DNA from: Treponema sp.
GTDB lineage: Bacteria; Spirochaetota; Spirochaetia; Treponematales; Breznakiellaceae
NCBI GenBank assembly: GCA_031259215.1
Contig: JAIRLU010000054.1
Coordinates: 1 to 39,446 of the forward strand
Direction of reading: 5' to 3'
Length of the DNA stretch: 39,446 bases
Part shown: one piece after another, positions 15,254 to 24,401 of the stretch
Layout of the letters: each line of letters starts with the position of its first letter
Position numbering within the stretch: position 1 is the first letter of the stretch
Program-made: the position numbers and the translations under genes
The notes under the pieces: model-generated
What the model was told of the DNA's origin: nothing
The model's database searches: none
The model's input: the letters and a program-made list of their open reading frames with translations, nothing else

Positions 15254-15871
15254 ATGGTAATGGGAAGTGCCTTGATCTTGGCGGGCGGCCGAGGTACCAG
15301 AATAGGATATGACAAAAAAAAGTTGGAATTACGGGGAGAAACCGTAATAGCCAGCCTTATAACAAAGCTACAGCCCCTTTTTAGCGAAGTGTTGGTATCG
15401 AGTAATGAACCTTTTACCCATGATCAGGTAGTCGTTCTCCAGGACGAGCTTGGGGCAGGGCCGCTGGCAGGGATATATCGAGGGCTCACCTATTGCAGGA
15501 GTGCGTATCTCTATGTAGTTGCTTGTGATATGCCGTTTATCTCCCTGGCGTATATACGGTATATGCAGGAAGTGATCCGTAAGAAACAGGTGGACGCCTG
15601 TGTTACCCGTAGGGCAGATGGTTTTTATGAACCCTTTAATGCTTTTTTCAATAAGTCTTGTCTTAAACCGATGTATGAGGCCTTGGTAGGGCATACCTAT
15701 AAGATCAGCACCCTCTTGGATCGCTTGCAGTTGCATATCATTGATGCCTCCAGGCTTAACGGGTTTAATCCGGAAGATATGTTTTTTAATATCAACTATC
15801 AAGAAGATTTGGAACTGGCGAAGAGCAAAGCTCAGAGCTGCTCTCTCGAAAGGGAGGCCTGTTCATACTAA
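15254..15871 (+). CDS. mobA: Molybdenum cofactor guanylyltransferase
   Basis: Adds GMP to molybdopterin to make the MGD cofactor that FdhF needs. The 205-residue protein opens with the nucleotide-binding loop LILAGGRGTRIGYDKKKLEL, followed by DELGAGPLAGIYRGL and VVACDMPFI, the MobA motif order. Two in-frame ATG codons (15254 and 15260) are possible; GGAG lies rather far upstream of both. Its place right after the HDCR genes fits dedicated cofactor supply. Confidence 0.85.
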   Translation: MVMGSALILAGGRGTRIGYDKKKLELRGETVIASLITKLQPLFSEVLVSSNEPFTHDQVVVLQDELGAGPLAGIYRGLTYCRSAYLYVVACDMPFISLAYIRYMQEVIRKKQVDACVTRRADGFYEPFNAFFNKSCLKPMYEALVGHTYKISTLLDRLQLHIIDASRLNGFNPEDMFFNINYQEDLELAKSKAQSCSLEREACSY

Positions 15872-15893
15872 GAAAATATGGTATGCTCAAACC

Positions 15894-16223
15894 ATGAAAA
15901 TATCCCAGGAACAACGGAAAAAAATTATCCGCCTTTTCCCCATACAACGAGGAAATGTCAGAGTCGATAACGACCGTTTCCTTGACGCAATCATCTATAT
16001 CTGTGAGAACGGCTGTACATGGCGCTCCCTCCCCGTATCCTTCGGCCCGTGGCATACTATCTATGTCCGTATCAATCGCTGGGCAAAAAGCGGTGTTCTG
16101 GAACGGGTGTTCCAGGCCTTGCGAGAAGAACACATAACAGACAAATCCATACGCGTGGTTTCCCTGGATTCACGTTCCATAAAAGTACATCCTGACGCTA
16201 CAGGAGCATTAAAAAAAAGGTAG
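15894..16223 (+). pseudogene. IS5-family (IS427-like) transposase ORFA, orphan fragment
   Basis: A 109-residue frame with the wording of IS5-family ORFA: RRLFPxxRG-like start, FLDAIIYICENGCTWRSLP, GPWHTIYVRINRWAKSGVLERVF and DSRSIKVHPDATGALKKR. In complete IS427-type elements an A-rich slippery site at this point leads into ORFB, which holds the rest of the catalytic site. Here the run TTAAAAAAAAGG is present (about 16209-16220) but no ORFB follows, so the element is truncated and inactive. The terminal repeats are not identifiable. A three-hairpin repeat starts 118 bp downstream. Confidence 0.75.
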
Positions 16224-16340
16224 TGTGCAAAAGATGAGGAGTTCTTGGTAAAGAGCGTGATAAAGTGTGGTCTCTAAAGGAATTATAGTGAGAAGAAACA
16301 GATGAACAACGCCTTTCACCCACTACTGATTTTTTTTATT

Positions 16341-16472
16341 AGAGTTGTTCGGAAACCTCAGTTTCCGAACAACTTCCGCTTAAAAAACGATAAAAAATAT
16401 GGATTTTATTAAGAAATCTACATTTTTTTGGAGACCTGTTCGATAACCAACCGGGTTATCGAACAGGTCCAG
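16341..16472 (+). repeat. Three-hairpin dispersed repeat, copy 3
   Basis: Nearly identical to copy 2. The third hairpin reads ACCTGTTCGATAACC-AACC-GGGTTATCGAACAGGT: both partners of one pair have changed relative to copy 2 (T-A to C-G). The middle stem is ATGGATTT / AAATCTACAT. It lies between the IS fragment and the 3' end of glnN. Confidence 0.85.
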
Positions 16473-16618
16473 TAAAACAAGGGATCATTCCCTGGAAAGG
16501 GAACATTTTTCAAACGCTAGAAATGAACCGGATTTTTTACAAAACCTTGCTCCTGATTAAGAGAGAAACATATCGGGGCAGACCTCCCTGAGGGACTGAT
16601 CCTACCCCCGAAGTGTTC

Positions 16619-18739
16619 TTAGAGCTTAAACAGGAGTTCTTCGTAACCCGGGAAGGGCCAGGCATTCTTGGCGACTAGTTTCTCCAACCCATCCCCCCGA
16701 ATCCGAACCGCATCCATAGCAGGTCGTACTTTCTCAAAATACGCCTTAGCCTTGGTAAAGGGATCCTCCACTTCCTGAGCCTCTGCCAAAACCATTTCCA
16801 ACTTGGCGGTTTCATCATAGAGTTCTGCCGCAAGCTCAGCAATACGTTTGACCCGTTTCGCCTGGGGTATATTGGTAGCGCCCACAGAGGCCAAAGCAGC
16901 CGCGTCTTGGGCGAGGGTACCTGCATACGTGGTGGCTGCCGGGAATATATAACGTCGAGCCATATCTATGGTAACCCCGGCTTCGATATTTATCTGTTTT
17001 GCATATTTTTCCAGATAAATATGATACCGGCTCTCCATTTCATCTTTGGAGAACACCTGGTGAGCTTCAAAGAGCGCTATGGTTTCGCTTCGGGTAAGCA
17101 CCGAAAGGGCATCTACGGCGTTCCGTACATTGGGGAGCCCCCGCCGTTCCGCTTCCCGGACCCATTCCTCTGCATAACCGTTACCATTGAATACCACCCG
17201 TCGGTGTTTAGCATAGGATTCTTTGATGATAGTCTGAATCGTCTCGTTTTTATTACCCCCTTTCTCAAGCTTATCGGCAAATTCGGACAGTACCTGGGCC
17301 ACTGCCGCATTAAGATAGGTATTGGGAGTAGCAATGGACTGGGAAGATCCCACCATGCGAAACTCAAACTTGTTGCCGGTAAAAGCAAAAGGACTAGTTC
17401 GGTTCCGGTCAGATACGTCTTTCGGCAAGTTGGGCAGGCTCGTAACTCCTAGCTTTATTACCGCCCCTTCTTCGGTTTTAACGCTACTTTTTCCTTCCGC
17501 AATGTTGTCCAAGATTTCCGTTAGCGGTCCGCCAAAGAAAATGGAGACAATCGCTGGGGGTGCTTCATTGGCCCCCAGTCGGTGATCATTGGCAGAAGTA
17601 GCCGCGGAAGCCCGGATTAAGAGGGCATAGCGGTCCACTGCTTCTACCACTGCCGCCGCAAAAAGGAGAAACCGGGCATTAGACTCAGGGTTCGCTCCAG
17701 GATCAAAGAGGTTAATCCCGTCATCAGTAGCTATAGACCAGTTGTTATGCTTCCCAGAACCGTTTATCCCAGCAAAGGGCTTCTCGTGGAGCAAGCCTTC
17801 CATGCCGTGCCTACGGGCCACATTTTTGATGGTTTCCATAACCAATTGGTTCGCATCCACTGCTACGGTGGTATTGGTAAATACCGGGGCAATCTCAAAC
17901 TGGTTGGGAGCTACCTCGTTGTGCTGGGTCTTGGCCGCGATTCCCACTTTCCATAACTCGGTGTTCAGTTCCCGCATGAATCCTGCGACTCGTTCCTTGA
18001 TGGCCCCGAAATAATGATCCTCCATTTCCTGGCCCTTAGCAGGCATAGAACCAAACACGGTCCTGCCGGTAAGGATGAGATCCGGCCGCTGGTCATAGAA
18101 GGCTTTATCCACCAGGAAGTATTCCTGTTCCGGTCCCACCGTGGTGTACACCCGTTTAGAGGTATCATTCCCCAAGGCCCGCAGCACCCGAATCGCCTGT
18201 TTACTCAAGGCATCAATGGACTTAAGCAACGGCACCTTCTTATCCAAAGCCTGGCCGTAGTAACTGATAAAAGCAGTGGGTATGCACAGGGTTGTACCGG
18301 TCTGATCCTGCTTGAGAAAGGCAGGACTGGTAACATCCCAGGCAGTATATCCCCGGGCCTCAAAGGTGGCCCGTAGCCCTCCGGAAGGGAAACTGGATGC
18401 ATCCGGCTCACCCTTGATAAGTTCTTTACCGGAAAACTCCATGAGGACCCGACCGTCCATAGTAGGGGCAATGAAGGAATCGTGCTTCTCCGCGGTAAGC
18501 CCGGTAAGGGGGTGGAACCAGTGGGTATAGTGACTTGCGCCCTTGGCCAAGGCCCAATCCCGCATGGCCGCTGCCACCACTTCCGCCACTTCCAGGGTTA
18601 GTTCCTTTTCCCCTCCCTGAACCGCCAGAATTTCCTTGTAAATATTCTTAGGCAGTCGTTCCCGCATGACTGCATTAGAAAAACAGTTAGAACCATACAA
18701 AGCAGTTACCGGCGTCTTGGTAAAATCAACAATACTCAT
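16619..18739 (-). CDS. glnN: Glutamine synthetase type III
   Basis: Cytoplasmic enzyme that makes glutamine from glutamate, ammonia and ATP. At 706 residues it has the length of the large GSIII class, not the ~450-residue GSI. The GSIII-specific N-terminus (HYTHWFHPLTGLTAEKHDSF) and catalytic-core pieces (TVGPEQEYFLVDKAF, KTQHNEVAPNQFEIAPVF, GINGSGKHNNWSI, NDHRLGANEAPPAIVS) are all present, with a helical C-terminal part. ATG 18739 follows GGGAGGATGA. A promoter-like pair lies about 110 bp upstream. It is followed on the same strand side by glnK and amtB, forming a nitrogen-assimilation neighbourhood. Confidence 0.95.
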   Translation of the reverse strand: MSIVDFTKTPVTALYGSNCFSNAVMRERLPKNIYKEILAVQGGEKELTLEVAEVVAAAMRDWALAKGASHYTHWFHPLTGLTAEKHDSFIAPTMDGRVLMEFSGKELIKGEPDASSFPSGGLRATFEARGYTAWDVTSPAFLKQDQTGTTLCIPTAFISYYGQALDKKVPLLKSIDALSKQAIRVLRALGNDTSKRVYTTVGPEQEYFLVDKAFYDQRPDLILTGRTVFGSMPAKGQEMEDHYFGAIKERVAGFMRELNTELWKVGIAAKTQHNEVAPNQFEIAPVFTNTTVAVDANQLVMETIKNVARRHGMEGLLHEKPFAGINGSGKHNNWSIATDDGINLFDPGANPESNARFLLFAAAVVEAVDRYALLIRASAATSANDHRLGANEAPPAIVSIFFGGPLTEILDNIAEGKSSVKTEEGAVIKLGVTSLPNLPKDVSDRNRTSPFAFTGNKFEFRMVGSSQSIATPNTYLNAAVAQVLSEFADKLEKGGNKNETIQTIIKESYAKHRRVVFNGNGYAEEWVREAERRGLPNVRNAVDALSVLTRSETIALFEAHQVFSKDEMESRYHIYLEKYAKQINIEAGVTIDMARRYIFPAATTYAGTLAQDAAALASVGATNIPQAKRVKRIAELAAELYDETAKLEMVLAEAQEVEDPFTKAKAYFEKVRPAMDAVRIRGDGLEKLVAKNAWPFPGYEELLFKL

Positions 18740-18851
18740 TCATCCTCCCTAATAAAATAAGAAAATACTCCATGGTAATACTAAGCAAAAGCTGTGCCAA
18801 ATACATAAAAGAACCAAACGGCGCTTCTATTGCTCTAGCATAATTGTATCC

Positions 18852-18880
18852 ACTATAAAATACTATAACCCCCTTGTCGA
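18852..18880 (-). promoter_or_regulatory. Likely promoter of glnN
   Basis: On the minus strand TCGACA (18875-18880), a 17-bp spacer and TATAGT (18852-18857), about 113 bp upstream of the glnN ATG. The remaining gap 18881-19188 shows no gene. Confidence 0.5.
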
Positions 18881-19150
18881 GGGCTCCTCCTCCCCTGTCT
18901 AGGACTTGGACATCTCCTTAATATAAGTGAGGCAATTTCAAGATCTGACCCTTGGAACGTGCCTCCCGTAAAAAAATACCACCATCCTTTTTAATCCATA
19001 AAAAGCAAAAGTCCCTTTTTTACCTATACGAGCCCTTTCCCCCTATAAGATAAGAGAATAAGCACCTTTGGAAAGGACAGCCGCAAAAAGAATTATCAAC
19101 CAACCAACCCTGTTATGTATCATGTTACTACAAATAAGTAGGAAGATATC

Positions 19151-19182
19151 GGGAGGGCAGGGTATAGAACCGATACCCTCCC
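19151..19182 (-). terminator. Hairpin just after glnK
   Basis: GGGAGGG can pair with CCCTCCC, or GGGTAT with ATACCC, directly after the glnK stop. No T-run follows on the minus strand, so it may be an mRNA end-stabilising hairpin or a factor-assisted terminator. Confidence 0.35.
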
Positions 19183-19188
19183 AAAGGA

Positions 19189-19530
19189 TTAGCCAATGGC
19201 TATGGCTCCGGTCTCCCCGGTCCGTATCCGGATACATTCCTCAATAGGAAGCACAAAAACCTTTCCATCTCCGATCTCGCCGCTCCGGGCGCCTTTGATG
19301 ATGGCATCCACCGTGGGTTTTACGAAGGTATCATTCACCGCAATTTCAATACGGACCTTCTTTAAAAGGTTGACTTCTATTTCAACCCCCCGGTACTGCT
19401 CGGTATATCCCTTCTGCTGACCGCAGCCCATGGCATTGGTAATTGAAATCTTGTAGACCTCAGCCTTGTACAGTTCCTGCTTAACCTCATTCAACACATG
19501 AGGTTGTATATAGGCAATTATCAATTTCAT
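19189..19530 (-). CDS. glnK: PII nitrogen regulatory protein without Tyr51
   Basis: Trimeric signal protein of 112-113 residues that senses 2-oxoglutarate and ATP/ADP and blocks the ammonium channel. The T-loop reads [25 protein letters not shown]; the B-loop and C-loop wording ([24 protein letters not shown]) is normal. Aligned without gaps to E. coli PII, Tyr46 is kept but position 51, the uridylylation site, is Ile. So it is probably controlled by ligand binding alone. It starts 12 bp after amtB in the same operon (amtB first, the reverse of the usual order) with a GGGGGTGG ribosome site. Confidence 0.92.
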   Translation of the reverse strand: MKLIIAYIQPHVLNEVKQELYKAEVYKISITNAMGCGQQKGYTEQYRGVEIEVNLLKKVRIEIAVNDTFVKPTVDAIIKGARSGEIGDGKVFVLPIEECIRIRTGETGAIAIG

Positions 19531-19542
19531 TTTTCCACCCCC

Positions 19543-20898
19543 TTACATGTTGCTGAAAATCTGGAAGCCCGAATAGGCTTCGGCCTTGTGTTCAGCCAGA
19601 TCCAGCCCTATGGACTCTTCCTTGGGGCTCACCCGGAGACCCGTTATTGCCTTAATGGTAACGAAAAGGGCCAGACTAGTGAGAGCAGCCCATGCCCCTA
19701 CCGAAAGGATCCCCACCAGTTGTATGCCCAACTGACGGAGTCCGCCTCCGTGAAGAAGTCCGAGCGCCACCCCTTCCACATTACCCCAGATACCAACCGC
19801 TAGGGTACCCCAGATCCCGCAGGTCAGGTGCACTGACGAAGCCCCCACCGGATCATCAACTTTGAGGATTTTATCAATAAATTCAACCGATAGGACCACC
19901 AGGACCCCGCCGATAAGACCGATAATGATGGACGCTCCGGGGGAAACCACCGCGCAGGGAGCGGTAATAGAAACAAGTCCCGCAAGAAGGCCGTTCAAGG
20001 TCATGGAAGCATCGGGCTTCTTGAACCAAGACCAGGAGAAGAAGAGAGCACTCACCGCGCCGGCTGCGGCGGCCAAGGTAGTGGTCACGCAAACCCGGGC
20101 GATAGCAAGACCGCTCCAAATCCCACCTTCGCCCACGGTGGCGATGCCCGTGGACGCGCCGTTAAAGCCGAACCATCCGAAGAAAAGCAGCAGAACGCCC
20201 AAGGCCGCGTAGGGAATATTGTGGCCCGGGACGGCCTTCACCGATATTTTACCGTCGGGACCTTTCACGTATTTCCCGATACGGGGCCCAAGAACGATTG
20301 CGCCCATAAGAGCGGCCCAGCCGCCCACGGAGTGGACTACCGTAGAACCGGCAAAATCGTGGAATCCCAGATTGGCAAGCCAGCCGCCGCCCCATACCCA
20401 ATGGCCTGAAATGGGGTAGATAAAGGCCGAAATAAAGCAGGTATAAATCAGGTAGGATTTAAACTGAGTCCGTTCTGCCATAGCCCCCGACACAATGGTT
20501 GCCGCGGTGGCGGCAAAAACCACCTGAAAAAACCAGCTTTTGTAGAAGTTCCCACTGTCAAAATCCAGAGACATGGGCCCGTTAAAGAACTGATCGGTCC
20601 CGATGAGGCCGCCCAGGGCATCCGTCCCGTACATGAATCCCCATCCCAGAGCCCAATACACAATAGCCCCAAAACAGAAATCCATTACGTTTTTCATGGT
20701 GATGTTGGTAGCGTTTTTTGCCCGGGTTAAGCCGGTCTCAACTAACGCAAAGCCCGCCTGCATGATAAAGACCAGGATAGCCCCGATAAAAAGCCAGACC
20801 ATATCAAGCGAAAATCCCAGAGATTCAATACCTTCCTGCGCAAAGACAGAAGCGCCTACAAGTACAAGTAGAGCTAGACAGAATAGTTTCTTCCGCAC
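19543..20898 (-). CDS. amtB: Ammonium transporter
   Basis: Inner-membrane ammonium channel of 451 residues with a signal-like N-terminus (LFCLALLVLVGASVFAQ) and eleven or so membrane helices. The twin pore histidines are visible in FHDFAGSTVVHSVGG and SSVHLTCGIWG. The GTG start at 20898 follows GAGGAGG at good spacing. The C-terminal tail (VSPKEESIGLDLAEHKAEAY) is the part that contacts PII proteins, and glnK follows directly. Together with glnN it imports and fixes ammonia. Confidence 0.95.
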   Translation of the reverse strand: MRKKLFCLALLVLVGASVFAQEGIESLGFSLDMVWLFIGAILVFIMQAGFALVETGLTRAKNATNITMKNVMDFCFGAIVYWALGWGFMYGTDALGGLIGTDQFFNGPMSLDFDSGNFYKSWFFQVVFAATAATIVSGAMAERTQFKSYLIYTCFISAFIYPISGHWVWGGGWLANLGFHDFAGSTVVHSVGGWAALMGAIVLGPRIGKYVKGPDGKISVKAVPGHNIPYAALGVLLLFFGWFGFNGASTGIATVGEGGIWSGLAIARVCVTTTLAAAAGAVSALFFSWSWFKKPDASMTLNGLLAGLVSITAPCAVVSPGASIIIGLIGGVLVVLSVEFIDKILKVDDPVGASSVHLTCGIWGTLAVGIWGNVEGVALGLLHGGGLRQLGIQLVGILSVGAWAALTSLALFVTIKAITGLRVSPKEESIGLDLAEHKAEAYSGFQIFSNM

Positions 20899-21364
20899 CT
20901 TTCATTCCTCCTCAATAATATTATGAAGTATTTAAGCAGGGACCGTGCCAACCTGATCAAAGAATTGATTTTTCTCTGAGGTTACGGTGAAAGTATCGCA
21001 CTTTATATTCCAGGCGGTCCGTTGTACCAGGAGAAACCTCCCTTTCTAGGCAAGGACAATCCTTCTCGGTCATAGGGTATAGGTACATTTTCATACATAT
21101 ATGTATGAAAAAAAACAAGCCTTATACATTTTTGTAGGATCAATACCGTAGCAGGGGTATCCTATCAAGAATTTCAGAGCTTTTTTCAGCAAGTATCCCT
21201 ATCGGTTATTGGTTCTCCTTAAAATTGGTCTTTGAAAAAGACCAATGGGTACCGTTTATTTAAACTACCGATACCGTGCATACAGGTCTGTTTTGGATAA
21301 TAGACTCGCACGCTTTTCTTGTTCATGATGCATCCATTACCTATTGAAGAATCCATCCTTAAAT
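20899..21364. other. Upstream region of amtB
   Basis: No gene is supported. Besides the palindrome at 21088-21111 the region holds AT-rich DNA and no clear hexamer pair that I would defend as the amtB promoter. Confidence 0.35.
21088..21111. promoter_or_regulatory. Perfect 24-bp palindrome upstream of amtB (candidate operator)
   Basis: The half-site is TTTTCATACATA, repeated inverted with no spacer. It is followed on the plus strand by an A-run, not a T-run, so it is not a plus-strand terminator. On the minus strand it lies about 190 bp before the amtB start. It may be a binding site for a dimeric regulator; which one is unknown. Confidence 0.4.
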
Positions 21365-21490
21365 AGCGTTGTTCAAAAACTGAAGTTTTTGAACAAATTT
21401 CGATAAAAAACAGCAAAATGCGAAGCATTTTGCAAGACGTGTGTCGGACTAAAGGCCACGATAACCAACCGGGTTATCGAACAAGTCCAA
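21365..21490 (+). repeat. Three-hairpin dispersed repeat, copy 4
   Basis: First hairpin GTTGTTCAAAAAC-TGAA-GTTTTTGAACAA, second GCAAAATGC-GAA-GCATTTTGC, third ending GATAACC-AACC-GGGTTATCGAACAAGTCC with about 15 extra bases in the left arm. All stems remain paired in spite of sequence changes from copies 2 and 3. The rest of 21491-21652 shows nothing. Confidence 0.82.
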
Positions 21491-21652
21491 TAATATAGGC
21501 TTTACGGAAAGCAATACAAACACCAGCACCCATGAGAAAGCCTTCGTATGATCCTGTCATTTTTTAAAGCCTACCAGCAGGGTTTCAAGTAGGGATACGT
21601 CGTGCCGGTCAGCCCCAGGAATGCAAAGTATCCAAAATAACGCTACCAGGCT

Positions 21653-24124
21653 TTAGGGATACAAAAACTGTTCTATGTGCCGGAGTATGGTTTTAAAGTC
21701 CTGAAAACTGGTTCTGGTTTTAGGTAGGGAACGAAGGAAGTACGGGCCGTACCGTTTCCAAAGAACCCGCCCATCTAGGACCACCACCACTCCATGATCG
21801 CTGGAACGGCGCATGAGCCTGCCGAAACCTTGCTTGAACTTCATCACCGACTCAGGGAGGGATAGTTCCATGAACGGATTAGCCCCCTGTTTTTGTAGGG
21901 CTTCACAACGGGCTTCGAATACCGGTTCATGGGGGGACCTGAAAGGCAGACGGCAGAGGACCACCAGGCGCAGGGTATCGCCGGGGGCATCCACCCCTTC
22001 CCAGAAAGAATCCGTGGCAAAGAGGACGCTCTGCTCATCCTCAAGGAAGGTCTTCAAAAGCCGGTTCCGATCATCATCTCCCTGTTTAAGACAACGGATT
22101 CCCTCCGACTCGAGGACGGGAACTGCGGCAGTATAGGCGCTCCTGAGCGCCTCATAGGAGGTAAAGAGCAAGAGGGCAGACCCCCCTGCACATTGAACGA
22201 GGGCCAGTGAAGCCTGATCCACAAAGGCTTGGTAAGGGTCTTGGTCAGGCAAAGGGGCGTCTTTGGGTATGGCCAAGAGCACTGAGGAGGAATAGGGGAA
22301 GGGAGATGGAAACTGCCCGGTAAGCACCGGCCGTTCGCGGACCAGACTCAGCCCGCAGCGTGCATTCCAATAGGCAAAGGAATCAGCCACCGTCAAGGTA
22401 GCGGATAGGCAGATCACCGTCTTATGAGGCTCAAAGAGGGCGTCCTTCAGGGAGGGAGCCACATCAATGGGGCTTACGGTAAATACTGCCCAGGGCCCTT
22501 TGGAGGGGCTGGTACTGCTACTGAAATGCCGTTCTATCCACAGGACCTCTGCGGTACGGTCCTGGAATTCGATAAAAGCCGTACAAATCGTCCCGATGGT
22601 ATCAAGCCGACGGAGGATGGCTCTGACTTCCCAGTCCACGGCAGTATCTTCATCCTGAGGGTCCAACTGATCCAGCATTTCTCGGATACGGCCGGTAAAG
22701 GTAAGGAGGTGACCACGGAGCGCGGTAAACTGAGGAACCAGAACCGCCTGGATACTCCTTTCCCGGGAGGGAGTCAAACGGAAAACCCCTTCGGTACGGC
22801 AGAGTTCCAGGGCCGAACGATCCAGCGTATCTGCTGTATCCCGGATGAGCCCTATGGCAGCTTCAAGCGCTTCAAGACGCGGTTCAGCAGATACCAGGGC
22901 TGCCAAGGTACGTAAAAAGCCCAAGGGGGTTCCTCCGCGGGTGTGGCGATACAGCCGTCCCAAGTGGCGATTGATCCCAAGACGGCTAAAGTTCTGGGAA
23001 AAAAATGCCGTAGCTGCTCCCTCCAGGGTATGGGCCTCGTCGAGGATGATCCGGCTGTAAGGGGGAAGCACCACCGTATGGCTGTACCCGGCCCCTTCAT
23101 GCCGAGCAGCGAGATCTGCAAAGAGCAGGTGATGGTTTACCACCAGAATCCGGGCATCTGCTGATGCTTTACGCAGGGCAAGGACGAAACAGGCTTCCCG
23201 TTCAGGGCAGCGCATACCCATACAGCAATCCGCTTCAGCACAGATTCGGGACCACAGCCCTTCTTTGGGCATGAAGGAAAGGTCTGAACGGCTTCCGGTC
23301 TTGGTGGTCTCTGTCCAGGCACGGATGGCGTGGAGGTCTTCGTACTCTCCATCAACCAAGAGACCCTGCTCCTGGAGGGCCTCTTCAAGCCGACGACGGC
23401 ACAGGTAATGCCCCCGTCCTTTAATGAGAACAACTTTGAGCTTCTTACCCTTTTTTTCTCGGTTCTCGATGGCTGAAGCCACCAGGGGTATGTCTTTTTC
23501 ATAAAGCTGCTGCTGCAAGGTGATGGTAGCCGTGGAAATCACCATTCGTTCATCATTGGTAAGGGCATACGTCAGGGCAGGGAGGAGGTAGGCGAAGGAT
23601 TTTCCTACTCCGGTTCCTGCTTCTGCTGCCACCAGGGCATCGTCGTTAAAACCTTGGATAATGAGCCGCATAAGCTCAAGCTGGGAATGACGATGCTCGT
23701 AAGCAGGAAGTTTTTTAGCTATGGCCCCTCCCCCTTCCAGGGCGGCCATGATGGCCGAGGCATTCAGCTTCTTATGGATCTGTTTCTTGATGGGTTCGGT
23801 TACTACATAGACCTGCTCCACCTGGTTATCCACGATGAAGCAGCCCACCCCTACTTGGGCAGCCTGGGCTGCGATGGCCAGATCCGCATCGCTGGGGATA
23901 AGCAGGCCTGAAGGGTGGTTGTGGATAAAGACATCTGCGGTTTCGAGTCGTGTATCCACGGCGAGGACCTTATCTTCCCTGCCCCTGGCGCTCACTTCAA
24001 TGGTGGCAACCAGACCCTTCTTGTCTAGGAAGCCCAGGGCAAAGACCTCATTCCCGTGGGCATCCTGGATTTCCGCTTGTAGTTGGGCGATACATGGTTC
24101 TGAGAACCGTTTTATAGCCTGCAT
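21653..24124 (-). CDS. DinG/XPD-type helicase with N-terminal RadC-like JAMM domain
   Basis: About 823 residues. The N-terminal ~110 residues are a RadC/JAB-type domain with an apparently intact metal site (Glu26, HNHPSG at 68-73, Asp81). The rest is a superfamily 2 helicase of the DinG/Rad3 kind: Walker A EAGTGVGKS (168-176), a four-cysteine iron-sulfur patch (YLCRRR, then DCCMGMRCPEREACF), VVNHHLLFADL, LDEAHTLE, and the late motifs FATDSFWEGVDAPG and GFGRLMRRSSDHG. Such helicases unwind forked or R-loop DNA 5'-3'. ATG 24124 follows GGAAG; a GTG at 24142 is also possible. The fusion suggests a joint role in replication-fork repair; the substrate of the JAMM part is unknown. Confidence 0.9.
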   Translation of the reverse strand: MQAIKRFSEPCIAQLQAEIQDAHGNEVFALGFLDKKGLVATIEVSARGREDKVLAVDTRLETADVFIHNHPSGLLIPSDADLAIAAQAAQVGVGCFIVDNQVEQVYVVTEPIKKQIHKKLNASAIMAALEGGGAIAKKLPAYEHRHSQLELMRLIIQGFNDDALVAAEAGTGVGKSFAYLLPALTYALTNDERMVISTATITLQQQLYEKDIPLVASAIENREKKGKKLKVVLIKGRGHYLCRRRLEEALQEQGLLVDGEYEDLHAIRAWTETTKTGSRSDLSFMPKEGLWSRICAEADCCMGMRCPEREACFVLALRKASADARILVVNHHLLFADLAARHEGAGYSHTVVLPPYSRIILDEAHTLEGAATAFFSQNFSRLGINRHLGRLYRHTRGGTPLGFLRTLAALVSAEPRLEALEAAIGLIRDTADTLDRSALELCRTEGVFRLTPSRERSIQAVLVPQFTALRGHLLTFTGRIREMLDQLDPQDEDTAVDWEVRAILRRLDTIGTICTAFIEFQDRTAEVLWIERHFSSSTSPSKGPWAVFTVSPIDVAPSLKDALFEPHKTVICLSATLTVADSFAYWNARCGLSLVRERPVLTGQFPSPFPYSSSVLLAIPKDAPLPDQDPYQAFVDQASLALVQCAGGSALLLFTSYEALRSAYTAAVPVLESEGIRCLKQGDDDRNRLLKTFLEDEQSVLFATDSFWEGVDAPGDTLRLVVLCRLPFRSPHEPVFEARCEALQKQGANPFMELSLPESVMKFKQGFGRLMRRSSDHGVVVVLDGRVLWKRYGPYFLRSLPKTRTSFQDFKTILRHIEQFLYP

Positions 24125-24401
24125 AGGATTGCTTCCGAACACGCCAGGTGTTTATGAGGCCCACTGTTTGCATACATGATTGAAGATACTATGGATGAAA
24201 AGGCTCTCGCAAGTCTTTTTTCGTAACCCTGCACGGGGTCAACAGGCTGCATTTAAAAGACTTGAAAATAACCCCACATCAAAATCTAAACTTGACTCAC
24301 AAAAATAGTAAGGGGTATTTGGAGAAGCATTGGTTCGGAGATTGCTCGTTTCCCTGCAACCCTCGTAAGGCAAAATCCCTGGTCCATCCCTACTATGTTC
24401 T

